Shown piece after piece: positions 8,067-17,172 of a DNA stretch of 57,658 nt. Location: contig CAIPZV010000054.1 in the NCBI GenBank assembly GCA_903869595.1, forward strand, positions 1-57,658, in the 5' to 3' direction. Each line of letters begins with the position of its first letter. The stretch's first letter is position 1. The position numbers and the translations under genes were made by a program. Source of the stretch: an uncultured beta proteobacterium (GTDB taxonomy: Bacteria; Pseudomonadota; Gammaproteobacteria; Burkholderiales; Burkholderiaceae_C). Under the pieces are notes generated by a model. That model worked only from the letters and a program-made list of their open reading frames with translations, did no database searches and was not told the origin of the DNA.

Positions 8067-9305
8067 TTAGAAGGTCTTCATCAGCCGAATACGGTACTCG
8101 GTGTCGTACCAGCCAGCAGCTTGCTGTGTGGTTTGACCCTTGGTCGGGCCAGTCGTCGCAACTCCGTTGACAAGGCCGCCGGTGTAAATGGCGTTGTATT
8201 TAGCCCGTGCAGTGGCAATCTGCGCAGTGGTCAAACCAGTTGTATCGAAGGTCTCGCCTGCACCAAAGCCGGGAGTCACGGTAGTACCGGTATCGGTGTA
8301 GGTGAGGTAGCTCACGTTCACGCTCGTGGTTTTGCTGAGGTTGTAGGTCATGCCCACACCCAGCACGTTGCTGGCTTTGTCGCCTGCGCGGATACCATAG
8401 GCAGTAGCAACAAGGGCCGCAGCGTCGATATTTTCAATCGTATTACCTCTGGCCGGTGCACCTTGCGCCGCACGACCTGCGTAATCCATTCCGAATACGA
8501 AGTTGCCGTAAGGTACTGCAATTGCTGCGATGTACTGGTCAGCAATGCCGTAGTTTTTCATCTGGTAACCACCAGACACTTTGGCCACGCCCATGTCGTA
8601 CGCGCCGTACATGCGTAAACGCGTCGTGCCGTCGAGTGGTGACAGTGCCGTTGATGCGGTAGCTGACGCCGCACCTTGGGCCATGGCGTTGGAGACGGTC
8701 AAGTACAGGTAGTCAAAACCCACCTTTACAGGTCCCTTGGTGTAGTCAGCACTCGCAACCGCAAAAGCCGTACCGTTGGAACTCCCCCTATCGGTCAAAC
8801 CAAATGTGGTGGTCCCAGACATCAATTCGCCGTAGGTGGCGCCCAAAGTAAAGTCGCCCACTTTAGTGTTCAAAATCACAACGTCGGCCAAAGAGCAGGC
8901 ATCGAGCGGTGTGTATATCTTGGTTTCGTTGGTCGAATAGTAGGTGCCAGTCACAGCGCCCGATTTCATTGCCTCAAGCGAAGAACAGGCGCGCAATGAA
9001 CCCGCTGTCATTACGCCGTAAGGGGTAGCCAAGCTGACGGTGCCGTCACGGTCGTTAATGCCATTGACGCGACCGCGCAGGGTAAAGCCGCCGCGTGCGG
9101 TGGCTTTCCAGCCATCGCCCAGATCTTCCACTGCGGTAATGTAGATGTCACCGTCATTAACGGCAAGACCTTGAACGTGGGAACCGTCTAAGGCTTTTTC
9201 AGGACTCTGCTGCCAGCTAAAGCCGATGTTTCCAGACATGGTTACCTGCGCGAAGGACGCACCGGTCGCTAATATAGCGGCCACTGCAATAAGATTTTTT
9301 TTCAT
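8067..9305 (-). CDS. Gram-negative outer-membrane porin
   Basis: A 412-residue protein with a cleavable signal peptide (MKKNLIAVAAILATGASFAQ, cleavage probably after SFA) and a mature start VTMSGNIGFSW typical of the betaproteobacterial 16-strand trimeric porin family. It ends in the aromatic motif YRIRLMKTF, whose terminal Phe is the BAM recognition signal. It should form a passive diffusion channel. It has its own terminator (7990-8021). A hairpin in its leader (stem TGCCAAG/CTTGGCA, 9338-9363) lies between the upstream porin's terminator and this start codon. Confidence 0.9.
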   Translation of the reverse strand: MKKNLIAVAAILATGASFAQVTMSGNIGFSWQQSPEKALDGSHVQGLAVNDGDIYITAVEDLGDGWKATARGGFTLRGRVNGINDRDGTVSLATPYGVMTAGSLRACSSLEAMKSGAVTGTYYSTNETKIYTPLDACSLADVVILNTKVGDFTLGATYGELMSGTTTFGLTDRGSSNGTAFAVASADYTKGPVKVGFDYLYLTVSNAMAQGAASATASTALSPLDGTTRLRMYGAYDMGVAKVSGGYQMKNYGIADQYIAAIAVPYGNFVFGMDYAGRAAQGAPARGNTIENIDAAALVATAYGIRAGDKASNVLGVGMTYNLSKTTSVNVSYLTYTDTGTTVTPGFGAGETFDTTGLTTAQIATARAKYNAIYTGGLVNGVATTGPTKGQTTQQAAGWYDTEYRIRLMKTF

Positions 9306-9382
9306 AATAATTTATCCAATTTTTTAAAAATAAAGAATGCCAAGAGCTGATCGGCCCTTGGCATTTAGTGAGTAAATCTAAG

Positions 9383-9414
9383 AAAAAAGGCTGGCCCTAT
9401 GGTGGCGGGCCAGC
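9383..9414 (-). terminator. Terminator of the upstream porin gene
   Basis: On the minus strand, just after the porin stop at 9422, the stem GCTGGCCC (9414-9407) pairs with GGGCCAGC (9397-9390) and is followed by six T residues (9388-9383). It separates the two tandem porins into independent transcription units. Confidence 0.8.
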
Positions 9415-9421
9415 AGGGAAG

Positions 9422-10357
9422 TTAGAAGCTGTAACGCAGGCCTGCTTTGATGGTCGTGCTGTCTGCAGAACCGGACACAGAAGACATCACAGCGCCGCCG
9501 TAAATGCGCGTCTGCTTGTTCCACTCTTTGACCAAAACAGCAGAGGTGTAGGTGTTGGTATTAGCAACTTTTACCGAGTAGTAACCAGCTTGCAGAGCTA
9601 GGCCGTTACCCAGGGGAATTCCAGCGCCAATATCCCAAGCTGTTTGCTTGTCAGCGCCGCCGTTATCGCCGCCTTGTAGGGCACCGTACAGAGTAGCAAC
9701 ACCTGCGTTGTAGAGGCCGGAAACGTGCCAACCTGTTGTAGTAACGCTGGTTGATGTCACTTTAGATGACTCATATGCAGCATCAACGGTCACAGGACCC
9801 ATTACATAATTGCCGCCCACAGACATATAGGTGCCTGCCAGAGGCGCTTTTGTGTCCGCGTCTGCACTACCAGACGATCCGGAATACATACCGCTGAGGG
9901 TCAAGCCGCCCATGCTGGGGGACGTGTACAGCACAGAATTACTTTGCCAAACATGGTCTGCCTGGACGCTACCGCCATACAGGGTAGAAAATCCATCGTA
10001 CTCCAAAGGCTCATTGAACAAAGAGACAGCGAAAGGTGTGAATTGACGGCCAAAAGAGATTGAACCAAAAGCGCCGCTCACGCCAGCAGAAACACCGCGA
10101 TTACCAAGGACGGTGGCGGTGTTGCCATCGGCAGCATTCAGGCCGGTTTCCATCATGTAATTGCCTTTCAAGCCGCCGCCCAAATCGGTGCTTCCCTTGA
10201 CGCCCAAACGGCTTCCGCTATAGCCACCTGACACGATGCCAGCATCAGCGCCTGTAACTTTTTGAACAGCAAGATCCACTACGCCGTAAACGGCAGTTTG
10301 CGCAGAAGCTGCACCCACGGCAGCAACAGCAGCCAACGCAATCATTGTCTTTTTCAT
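9422..10357 (-). CDS. Gram-negative outer-membrane porin, second copy
   Basis: A 311-residue porin with signal peptide MKKTMIALAAVAAVGAASAQ and mature start TAVYGVVDLAVQ, ending ...KAGLRYSF with the C-terminal Phe. It is about 100 residues shorter than its neighbour and divergent, so it is not a recent duplicate. A GGAG ribosome-binding site lies 7 bases before ATG. The upstream 290 bases to coq7 include a leader stem-loop (CCGTTA/TAACGG, 10386-10409), which may affect mRNA stability. No other gene is seen in 10358-10649. Confidence 0.9.
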   Translation of the reverse strand: MKKTMIALAAVAAVGAASAQTAVYGVVDLAVQKVTGADAGIVSGGYSGSRLGVKGSTDLGGGLKGNYMMETGLNAADGNTATVLGNRGVSAGVSGAFGSISFGRQFTPFAVSLFNEPLEYDGFSTLYGGSVQADHVWQSNSVLYTSPSMGGLTLSGMYSGSSGSADADTKAPLAGTYMSVGGNYVMGPVTVDAAYESSKVTSTSVTTTGWHVSGLYNAGVATLYGALQGGDNGGADKQTAWDIGAGIPLGNGLALQAGYYSVKVANTNTYTSAVLVKEWNKQTRIYGGAVMSSVSGSADSTTIKAGLRYSF

Positions 10358-10649
10358 GAAAAAACTCCATAGTTGTTAAAAAAACACCGTTATTGAACTC
10401 TCCGTAACGGCATCCGGCTCCTATTCGGAAGCTGGGGAGATTTCACCATGGCGTTGGTCTTTTACAACGATCTACTGTCACAAATTTATCATTTTTCATG
10501 AATTTGTCGTTTTTTACCCACGAAAATTCAAATTGCAGGGCTTCGGACCGACGGTGTGGGGCCCGGTACCAAGAACTTGGGGGGGGGCCAGGGGCTAGGG
10601 GCGGGCGGTTGCGTTACCGGGGCGGCTTGCGGCTATGCTCTTTATATAT

Positions 10650-11279
10650 ATGACCACCACCACCGACCAAGTCTTCATTGCCTTCGACACGGCTTTACGC
10701 ACCCTGTTTGCCCAGCCCCACGCCTCCAAAACCTGCCCCACGGTGGCGGACCAGGCCACCGAGCTGACCCAGGAGGAAAAAAACCTGTCCGCCAGCCTGA
10801 TGCGGGTGAACCACGTGGGCGAGGTGTGCGCCCAGGCGCTGTACACCGCCCAGGCGCTGGCCACGCCTAACGCGGGTTTGCGCGCGCATTACCAAAAAGC
10901 CTGCCAGGAGGAAACCGACCACCTGGCCTGGACGGCGCAGCGCCTGGACGAATTGGGCGCCCGCCCCTCGCTGCTCAATCCGCTGTGGTACGCCGGGGCT
11001 TTTGGCCTGGGCCTTTTGGCCGGGCGTCTAGGCGACGCCGTCAGCCTGGGCTTTGTGGTCGAAACCGAAAACCAAGTGGGCGCGCATTTAGACAGCCATT
11101 TGCAGCAATTACCCGTTAATGACCATGCATCACGCGCCATCGTCGCCCAAATGCGCGATGACGAAATAGGCCACGCGCGCCAGGCCAGCAGCGCCGGGGC
11201 GGCGCAATTGCCAGGTTTTGTCGGCGAGATGATGCGCGCGGCCGCCAAAGTTATGACGACGGTGGCGCACCGGGTGTAG
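10650..11279 (+). CDS. coq7: Demethoxyubiquinone hydroxylase Coq7
   Basis: A 209-residue di-iron carboxylate monooxygenase for the late ring hydroxylation in ubiquinone synthesis. The two iron-binding repeats are visible: MRVNHVGEVCAQALY (about residues 51-65) with EETDH (about 86-90), and the second half with VVETENQ (about 133-139) and DDEIGHA (about 167-173). The size is normal for the bacterial family. I prefer ATG at 10650 to one 15 bases upstream because the protein then starts MTTTTDQVF. It is a separate unit between a divergent porin and a TA locus. Confidence 0.92.
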   Translation: MTTTTDQVFIAFDTALRTLFAQPHASKTCPTVADQATELTQEEKNLSASLMRVNHVGEVCAQALYTAQALATPNAGLRAHYQKACQEETDHLAWTAQRLDELGARPSLLNPLWYAGAFGLGLLAGRLGDAVSLGFVVETENQVGAHLDSHLQQLPVNDHASRAIVAQMRDDEIGHARQASSAGAAQLPGFVGEMMRAAAKVMTTVAHRV

Positions 11280-11448
11280 TGCGCGCGGTCGGTTTGCCAT
11301 TTGGGAAGCATTGGGCGCAGGCGCTTGGCGCAATGCGGGGACTTTGTGTAAATAGCCCAGCGATGCGCATAGACAGGTGCAGAGATCGCCAGGCAACAAT
11401 ACACAGTGCCCGATTGCTCCTTACCCAAATACGCAACATAATTTAGCC

Positions 11449-11739
11449 ATGAAACCATCCCAAGCCCTCGCAGCTCACAGGCAAGAAATCAGGCAAATAG
11501 TGCTGGCACACAGAGCAACCAATGCCCGTGTGTTCGGATCTGTAGCAAACGGCTCAGACACGGATGAAAGCGACCTGGACATTCTGGTCGATACTACCGC
11601 TGACACAACACTGTTTGACTTGGGCGCAATACGGTACAAATTACGCAAGCTTCTGGGAGTGTCAGTAGACGTGTTAACGCCAGGCGCGCTACCAGATAAA
11701 TTCCGCGATATGGTGATCGCTGAGGCACTCACCATATGA
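11449..11739 (+). CDS. mntA: MntA-type nucleotidyltransferase antitoxin
   Basis: A 96-residue minimal nucleotidyltransferase with the motif VFGSVANGSDTDESDLDILVD (about residues 28-48, shown here in full as 21 positions: GS then DxD). It is the antitoxin type that inactivates a HEPN ribonuclease by AMPylation (type VII TA). The stop overlaps the ATG of the HEPN gene (ATGA, 11736-11739), the normal arrangement. I chose the ATG at 11449 because upstream codons do not look like the family. The partner is frameshifted, so this may be a residual antitoxin. Confidence 0.85.
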   Translation: MKPSQALAAHRQEIRQIVLAHRATNARVFGSVANGSDTDESDLDILVDTTADTTLFDLGAIRYKLRKLLGVSVDVLTPGALPDKFRDMVIAEALTI

Positions 11740-12091
11740 GTCGCCATCCTCTGCGATTGCGAGGCTACTTGGGCCATATGTTGAAGCGATCGACCGGATA
11801 AATAAATATTGCCAAGACTTAGACGAACCATCGTTCCTTTCCAACGAGATGGTTCAGGATGCGGTGGTCCGTAATTTCGAAATCATCGGCGAAGCAAGTA
11901 AAAACGTTGAGCGTGTAGCTCCGGATTTCATCTCGACGCATCAAGAACTGCCCTTTGCATTTGCCTATGACATGCGCAACGTGTTGGCGCATGGCTATTA
12001 CAAAGTTGACTTGGGTGTGGTGTGGAAAACCATTGAAAAAGACTTACCCTATCTCAGGGAGCAAGTCGCTCTCGCCATCAAAGACCTTTAA
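11736..12091 (+). pseudogene. hepT: HEPN-domain toxin with a frameshift
   Basis: The frame from ATG 11736 reads MSRHPLRLRGYLGHMLK and then hits TAA at 11799-11801. In a second frame the rest of a HEPN protein is intact from AIDRINKYCQDLDEPSF to the end, including the RNase motif RNVLAH (Rx4H) followed by GYYKVDLGVVW. The two halves join at about 11783-11786, where one missing base (TTGAAG for TTGGAAG) restores a normal sequence. As read, the toxin is split and probably inactive unless the C-terminal part is translated from ATG 11849. A sequencing error would look the same. Confidence 0.75.
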
Positions 12092-12174
12092 GACATGGGG
12101 TCCAGGCCCCGGGCATCTGCAAGCACGGCAAGGAGTTGGGCGAAGTCTCGCCGTTGGTGCAAAAACTCAGGCAC
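12088..12174 (-). pseudogene. AbiEii-type toxin, N-terminal stub
   Basis: A GTG overlapping the AbiEi-type antitoxin stop opens a 28-codon frame starting VPEFLHQRRDFAQLL, which resembles the start of AbiEii-type nucleotidyltransferase toxins. It ends with TAA at 12088-12090, directly on the stop of the HEPN gene, whereas such toxins run for about 300 residues. The toxin appears to have been cut away when the HEPN/MNT locus became its neighbour. The family call for so short a piece is tentative. Confidence 0.5.
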
Positions 12175-12781
12175 CCGCCCACTCCCGCAAACGTTTGCGC
12201 GTTGCCATATTGCCGTAGCTGCTCACCGACTGCGCCAGGCGCGTTGGGTCCATTTGATTAAATTTGAGTTGCGCCTGCCTGAGGACTGCTTGACGGTCTT
12301 CTGCCAATTCGTCCAAATTGTTGAGCAAGTCAACATACAGAAATTCGACGGTCAACCTGCTGGGAAAACGAGGCTTCACGCGAAAGTCAAACTGACGCTT
12401 GCCGAGCTGGAAAACTCCGTGGCGCTTGTGGTTGTAAACCAGCGTGCGGTTGTAGAGCTGGGTAGTACCCAAACCCACGGCGTTGTAGGCAGAAGGAGAA
12501 AAAACGAGGAATTCTTTGTCCCGCAGAAAGCCCTCCACGAGCTGATCGTCTGCAGGGGGTAGCGGGCCAAAGGGCGATTGCCTTGGTGCGTAATACAAGC
12601 CTTGGGCCAGTTTGAGCAACGCGCCACCATCGACCAATTCGCGTAAATGCCGGTCCACCGCCGTACTCCAACGCGCCAGGTCCTCGCGGCGGTACACCCT
12701 GCCCGCCACGATCTGCGCCGACAGCACGGCCAACGCGCCGCGCGGTGCGGTAGGTGAATCGGCCACAAGTGGATAGATCAT
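12167..12781 (-). CDS. AbiEi-like antitoxin / transcriptional regulator
   Basis: A 204-residue protein resembling AbiEi-type (DUF6088-like) type IV antitoxins: a winged-helix region over about residues 10-75 (VLSAQIVAGRVYRREDL through LAQGLYYAPR), then a C-terminal region with FSPSAYNAVGLGTTQLYNR. Such proteins usually repress their own operon and neutralise a nucleotidyltransferase toxin encoded immediately downstream. Here the toxin is reduced to a 28-codon stub, so this is an orphan antitoxin. Two short palindromes sit at its start codon. Confidence 0.7.
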   Translation of the reverse strand: MIYPLVADSPTAPRGALAVLSAQIVAGRVYRREDLARWSTAVDRHLRELVDGGALLKLAQGLYYAPRQSPFGPLPPADDQLVEGFLRDKEFLVFSPSAYNAVGLGTTQLYNRTLVYNHKRHGVFQLGKRQFDFRVKPRFPSRLTVEFLYVDLLNNLDELAEDRQAVLRQAQLKFNQMDPTRLAQSVSSYGNMATRKRLREWAGA

Positions 12782-12801
12782 GAATTTTCATTGAAGTTTC
12801 A
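12781..12801 (-). promoter_or_regulatory. Tandem palindromes at the AbiEi-like start
   Basis: TGAATTTTCA (12781-12790) and TGAAGTTTCA (12792-12801) are two near-identical 4+2+4 palindromes whose centres are 11 bp apart, one helical turn. They overlap the start codon. This is the layout expected for a negatively autoregulated antitoxin operator; binding is inference. Confidence 0.45.
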
Positions 12802-12871
12802 TGCATTTTAGCCGTCTAAACGCTGCCTGAGCAGCTGTCCGCACTCTCGGCGGCTTTTACAGGCCCGGGCC

Positions 12872-13321
12872 TTAAGCCTCGTTCACCTCAAAACTAGTCG
12901 TCATTTCCGCCGTTTTGCCCAGCATGATGCTGGCCGAGCAGTATTTCTCGTGGCTCATGGCGATCGCCCGCTCCACCGCGCTGGCGGGGATGTTGCTGCC
13001 GGTGACGGTGAAATGCATATGGATTTTGGTAAACACCTTGGGATCGGTGTCGGCGCGCTCGGACGTGAGCTTGACGGTGCAGCCCTGCACAGCGTGGCGG
13101 CCGCGCTTCAAGATCAGCACTACGTCATAGGCGCTGCAGCCGCCGGTGCCGGCCAATACGGTTTCCATGGGCCGGGGCGCCAGGTTTTGGCCGCCGTGTT
13201 CGGGTTTGGCCGCGTCAGGCGCGCCGTCCATCATCAGCACATGGCCGCTGCCGGTTTCGGCCACAAAGCCCATGCCGGAGCGGGTGCCGCTGTTACCGGT
13301 CCAACTGACGGTGCATTCCAT
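12872..13321 (-). CDS. OsmC-family protein
   Basis: A 149-residue OsmC-like protein (YhfA branch by appearance) with the features MECTVSWTG at the N-terminus, LAPRPMETVLAGTGGCSAYDV (central Cys of the peroxidatic type) and a later MSHEKYCSAS with the second Cys. Such proteins reduce organic hydroperoxides, though the YhfA branch is not well characterised. It is transcribed divergently from the YefM/RelE operon, sharing a 75-base intergenic region. Confidence 0.88.
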   Translation of the reverse strand: MECTVSWTGNSGTRSGMGFVAETGSGHVLMMDGAPDAAKPEHGGQNLAPRPMETVLAGTGGCSAYDVVLILKRGRHAVQGCTVKLTSERADTDPKVFTKIHMHFTVTGSNIPASAVERAIAMSHEKYCSASIMLGKTAEMTTSFEVNEA

Positions 13322-13342
13322 ACAATTTCCTTTGATAAATTA

Positions 13343-13370
13343 ATGCTATATTTGATGCTATATTTAGCAT
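13343..13370 (+). promoter_or_regulatory. Operator-like repeats upstream of the YefM/RelE operon
   Basis: ATGCTATATTT occurs twice (13343-13353 and 13355-13365), and the second copy forms the perfect inverted repeat ATGCTA-TATT-TAGCAT (13355-13370). It lies 27 bases before the antitoxin ATG and 22 bases after the divergent osmC-family start. This fits an autoregulatory operator of a Phd/YefM antitoxin, with possible influence on the divergent gene. Confidence 0.5.
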
Positions 13371-13396
13371 CTTATTCAACACACTTCCCGACCACC

Positions 13397-13642
13397 ATGG
13401 ACACTGTGCTTTCTCACTATGCCGTCAGCGTGACCGAACTCAAGCGCAATTACGCGGGTATTTTGAAGCAGGCGGACAGCGCTGCCGTCGCCGTGCTCAA
13501 TCACAACCGCCCCGAAGCCTATTTGCTACCCGCCGCACACTACGAAGCGCTAATGACGCGGCTGGAAGATTTGGAAGATGCCCAACTGGTAAACGAGCGC
13601 GCACGAGGACCATTTACGGAAATCAGCCTCGACGCGCTGTAA
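13397..13642 (+). CDS. Phd/YefM-family antitoxin
   Basis: An 81-residue antitoxin with the Phd/YefM N-terminal DNA-binding fold (VSVTELKRNYAGILKQA) and VLNHNRPEAYLLPAAHYEAL, followed by an acidic C-terminal tail that would wrap the toxin. The start at 13397 was chosen because it follows the operator repeats and gives the family's usual length; the longer open frame to 12950 is antisense to the OsmC gene. It is followed after 3 bases by the RelE-type toxin. Confidence 0.88.
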   Translation: MDTVLSHYAVSVTELKRNYAGILKQADSAAVAVLNHNRPEAYLLPAAHYEALMTRLEDLEDAQLVNERARGPFTEISLDAL

Positions 13643-13645
13643 GCC

Positions 13646-13936
13646 ATGACTTACCAACTGCGCTTTCACGTGCTGGCTTTGCGCGAATGGCGCAATTTGG
13701 ACGCCAGCATACGCGAGCCCTTCAAGAAAAAATTAGCCGAACGACTTCAGGAGCCACGCGTGCCATCGGCAGCCCTGCATGGCATGGCGGACTGTTACAA
13801 AATCAAACTGCATAGCTTGGGCTACCGCCTGGTGTACCGCGTGGACCAGGATGAAATTTTTGTCACTGCGCTGGCCGTGGGACGACGTGACAAACTGCGC
13901 GTGTACCAGCAGGCGGCTGAACGCAGCAAAGATTAG
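13646..13936 (+). CDS. RelE-family toxin
   Basis: A 96-residue RelE/ParE-superfamily toxin, probably a ribosome-dependent mRNA interferase. Typical features are YQLRFHVLALREWRNLDASIRE at the N-terminus, CYKIKLHSLGYRLVYRVDQDE in the core and VGRRDKLRVYQQA at the end, with basic residues in the catalytic strand. It is intact and directly follows its antitoxin, so this is the best preserved TA pair on the left side of the window. Confidence 0.9.
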   Translation: MTYQLRFHVLALREWRNLDASIREPFKKKLAERLQEPRVPSAALHGMADCYKIKLHSLGYRLVYRVDQDEIFVTALAVGRRDKLRVYQQAAERSKD

Positions 13937-13972
13937 CCCGCGCACCATGCGAACGAATACGATACAGCCCCT

Positions 13973-15523
13973 ATGAAAAAAGCCCCAAATTTGTCGCCTG
14001 CCGACTACCTGATCAAAATCCTCAATGCCCGCGTCTATGACGTGGCCACCGAATCAGCGCTGGAAACCGCCAAAAACCTGAGCCAGCGCATCCACAACAC
14101 CGTGTTGCTCAAGCGCGAAGACCAGCAACAGGTGCGCAGCTTCAAGCTGCGCGGGGCGTACAACAAGATGGCGCATTTGAGCGCCGAGCAACTCAAAAAA
14201 GGCGTGATTTGTGCCTCCGCCGGGAACCACGCGCAAGGCGTGGCGCTGGCAGCCAGCCGCTTGCAGGCGCGCGCAGTCATCGTCATGCCGGTGACCACGC
14301 CACAGGTGAAAGTGGACGCGGTGCGCGGCTTTGGCGGCGAAGTGGTGCTGCATGGCGACAGCTATACCGACGCCTATCACCACGCGCTGACGCTAGAAAA
14401 AAAGCAGGGCATGACCTTTGTCCACCCGTTTGACGACCCGGACGTGATCGCCGGCCAGGGCACGATCGCCATGGAGATTTTGCGCCAGCACCAAGGGCCT
14501 TTGGACGCGGTGTTTGTGGCGATTGGCGGCGGCGGCCTGGTCAGCGGCGTGGCCAATTACATCAAGGCGGTGCGCCCGGAGATCAAGGTCATTGGCGTGC
14601 AGATGAGCGACTCAGACGCGATGATGCAATCGGTCGCGAGCGGCACACGCGTCACCTTGGCGGACGTGGGTTTGTTCTCTGACGGCACCGCCGTCAAGCT
14701 GGTGGGCGAAGAGACTTTCCGCATCGCGCGCGGCCTGGTCGATGAATTCATTACTGTGGACACCGACGCAGTGTGCGCTGCGATCAAAGATATTTTTGTG
14801 GACACGCGCTCCATCGTTGAACCGTCCGGCGCGCTGGCGGTGGCGGCGGTCAAAAAATACGCCGCAGCCAATAAAACACGCGGCAAAACGTATGCCGCAA
14901 TTTTGTGCGGCGCGAATATGAACTTCGACCGCTTGCGCTTTGTCGCCGAGCGCGCCGAAGTGGGCGAGGAGCGCGAAGCCCTATTCGCCGTCACCATCCC
15001 CGAAGAACGCGGCAGCTTTCGGCGCTTTTGCGAACTGATTGGCGAGCTGCCCGGCGGCGCGCGCAACGTGACCGAATTTAACTACCGCATGAACGACGCG
15101 GCGCAAGCGCATGTGTTTGTCGGCCTGAGCACCAAAGGGCCGGGCGAGTCGGGCCGCATTGCGCGCAATTTTGTGAAGCATGGCTTTGGCGCTATCGACC
15201 TGACGCATGACGAACTGGCGCAGGAACACATACGCCACATGGTGGGTGGCATTTCGGCGCTGGCCAAGGACGAGCGGGTGCTGCGCTTTGTGTTCCCCGA
15301 GCGGCCCGGCGCGCTGATGAAGTTTCTGAGCATGATGCGGCCGGGCTGGAATATCAGCCTGTTTCACTACCGCAACCAGGGCGCGGACTACGGCCGCATT
15401 TTGGTGGGCCTGCAAGTGCCCAAGGCGGACGACAAAGCCTTTGCCAAGTTTTTGCGCGCGCTGGGCTACCCCTATGTGGAAGAGACCGACAACCCGGTCT
15501 ACCGCATGTTTTTACAAAGCTAG
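13973..15523 (+). CDS. ilvA: Threonine ammonia-lyase, biosynthetic
   Basis: A 516-residue PLP enzyme that deaminates threonine to 2-oxobutanoate for isoleucine synthesis. The PLP lysine lies in SFKLRGAYNKM (about residues 58-68) and the phosphate-binding glycine loop is IGGGGLVSG (about 183-191). The C-terminal 170 residues contain two ACT-like regulatory domains, as in the isoleucine-inhibited long form (for example FRRFCELIGELPGG and the second half near FVFPERPGALMKFL). It is a housekeeping gene. Confidence 0.95.
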   Translation: MKKAPNLSPADYLIKILNARVYDVATESALETAKNLSQRIHNTVLLKREDQQQVRSFKLRGAYNKMAHLSAEQLKKGVICASAGNHAQGVALAASRLQARAVIVMPVTTPQVKVDAVRGFGGEVVLHGDSYTDAYHHALTLEKKQGMTFVHPFDDPDVIAGQGTIAMEILRQHQGPLDAVFVAIGGGGLVSGVANYIKAVRPEIKVIGVQMSDSDAMMQSVASGTRVTLADVGLFSDGTAVKLVGEETFRIARGLVDEFITVDTDAVCAAIKDIFVDTRSIVEPSGALAVAAVKKYAAANKTRGKTYAAILCGANMNFDRLRFVAERAEVGEEREALFAVTIPEERGSFRRFCELIGELPGGARNVTEFNYRMNDAAQAHVFVGLSTKGPGESGRIARNFVKHGFGAIDLTHDELAQEHIRHMVGGISALAKDERVLRFVFPERPGALMKFLSMMRPGWNISLFHYRNQGADYGRILVGLQVPKADDKAFAKFLRALGYPYVEETDNPVYRMFLQS

Positions 15524-15530
15524 GGCCAGC

Positions 15531-16433
15531 ATGGCGGCAACCCTGGACGGCAAACTGGTGGTGGCGATTTCTTCGCGCGCGCTGTTTGACTTTGAAGAAG
15601 AAAATCAGGTGTTTGAACAAGGCGACGACCGCGCCTATATGCACTTACAACGCCAGCGCCTGGACATACCGGCCACACCGGGTGTGGCGTTTTCCTTGGT
15701 GAAAAAACTGCTGGCTTTTAACGACGAAGGCAGCGACGCTAACAAGCGGGTGGAGGTGGTTATCTTGTCGCGCAACGACCCGGTCAGCGGCCTGCGCGTT
15801 ATGAAATCTGCAGCGCATTACCAGCTGCCCATCATCCGCTGCACTTTCACGCGTGGCGAATCGCCCTGGCGTTACTTACAACCGCTCAAAGCCAATCTGT
15901 TTTTAAGCACGCATTTAAGCGATGTGCGCGCGGCCCTTGGTGCCGGTGTACCCGCCGCGCAGGTGTACCCGCAATCGGCGCACGCCAGCGCGGCGCATCC
16001 GCATGAAGTGCGGATTGCGTTTGACGGGGACGCGGTCTTGTTTAGTGACGAGGCCGAGCGCGTCTATCAGTCACATGGGCTCGATGCCTTTCAGCAGCAC
16101 GAGCAAGACAAAGCCGCGCAACCTTTGCCAGACGGGCCTTTCAAGCCCTTGCTAGTGGCCTTGCACCAGTTGCAACAAGCGGCCCGCCCCGCGATGCGCA
16201 TACGCACCGCGCTGGTCACCGCGCGCAGCGCCCCGGCGCATGAGCGCGCCATCCGCACGCTGATGGACTGGAATATCGAGATCGACGAAGCCATGTTTTT
16301 AGGCGGCCTGGACAAGGGCGCTTTTTTGCGTGAGTTTGAGCCCGATTTTTTCTTTGACGACCAGACCGGACATATCGAATCCGCAGCGCGGCATGTACCT
16401 GCCGGGCATGTGGCCAGCGGCGTGCGCAACTAG
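15531..16433 (+). CDS. 5'-nucleotidase
   Basis: A 300-residue cytosolic 5'-nucleotidase of the bacterial family related to vertebrate cN-I, which dephosphorylates nucleoside monophosphates. Seen: [16 protein letters not shown] near the N-terminus, [16 protein letters not shown] near residue 77, [15 protein letters not shown] near 162 (aspartate-rich HAD-like loop) and [15 protein letters not shown] near 250. It begins 7 bases after ilvA. Its TAG stop overlaps the queC stop on the other strand (CTAG, 16430-16433), so the two genes converge with no gap. Confidence 0.85.
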   Translation: MAATLDGKLVVAISSRALFDFEEENQVFEQGDDRAYMHLQRQRLDIPATPGVAFSLVKKLLAFNDEGSDANKRVEVVILSRNDPVSGLRVMKSAAHYQLPIIRCTFTRGESPWRYLQPLKANLFLSTHLSDVRAALGAGVPAAQVYPQSAHASAAHPHEVRIAFDGDAVLFSDEAERVYQSHGLDAFQQHEQDKAAQPLPDGPFKPLLVALHQLQQAARPAMRIRTALVTARSAPAHERAIRTLMDWNIEIDEAMFLGGLDKGAFLREFEPDFFFDDQTGHIESAARHVPAGHVASGVRN

Positions 16434-17137
16434 TTTTTTTTGCTCGCTGCGCGAAAGGCGGCAAAGCCCTTGGCGCGTAACTCGCAAGCGGGGCATTGGC
16501 CGCAGCCGTAACCCCAGTCATGGCGCTGGCTGCGGTCGCCCAAATAGCAAGTGTGGCTGTGCTCCACCACCACATCGACCAGGGCCTGCCCGCCTAAGCG
16601 CTGCGCCATCTGCCAGGTGGCAGCTTTGTCAATCCACATCAAAGGCGTTTCAATCAGAAAGCGTGTGTCCATGCCTAGCGACAGCGCCACTTGCATGGCT
16701 TTCATAGTGTCGTCGCGGCAGTCCGGGTAGCCCGAAAAATCGGTTTCACACACTCCCGTCACCAACACTTGCAATCCGCGCCGATAGGCCAGCGCGGCGG
16801 CCAAGGTCAGGAACAATAAATTGCGCCCCGGCACAAAGGTATTGGGCAAGCCATTGGCCTGCATGGCGATTTCGGTATCGCGGGTGAGTGCTGTTTCGCT
16901 CACCGCCCCGAGCACACCGGCATCGAGCAAATGGTCTTCACCCAGCCGTGCTGACCAGTGGGGAAACTGCGCGCGCAAGGCTTTGATGACCTGCAAGCGT
17001 GCATCGAGTTCCACCCGGTGGCGCTGGCCGTAATCAAAAGCCACGGTTTCTACGCGCACGTATTTGGATAAGGCGTAAGCCAGGCAGGTGGTCGAGTCCT
17101 GCCCGCCGGAGAATAAAACTAAAGCGGTATCGTGCAT
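16430..17137 (-). CDS. queC: 7-cyano-7-deazaguanine synthase
   Basis: A 235-residue ATP-dependent enzyme converting 7-carboxy-7-deazaguanine to preQ0 on the queuosine path. The PP-loop [10 protein letters not shown] is at residues 8-17. The C-terminal zinc site has four cysteines: CYLGDRSQ, then CGQCPAC. I chose the ATG at 17137 ([12 protein letters not shown]) over one 39 bases upstream because the family starts just before the PP-loop strand. No other queuosine gene is adjacent. Confidence 0.93.
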   Translation of the reverse strand: MHDTALVLFSGGQDSTTCLAYALSKYVRVETVAFDYGQRHRVELDARLQVIKALRAQFPHWSARLGEDHLLDAGVLGAVSETALTRDTEIAMQANGLPNTFVPGRNLLFLTLAAALAYRRGLQVLVTGVCETDFSGYPDCRDDTMKAMQVALSLGMDTRFLIETPLMWIDKAATWQMAQRLGGQALVDVVVEHSHTCYLGDRSQRHDWGYGCGQCPACELRAKGFAAFRAASKKN

Positions 17138-17172
17138 AGCGGCGATCTTACTGATGGGCCAGGTGACAAGCC

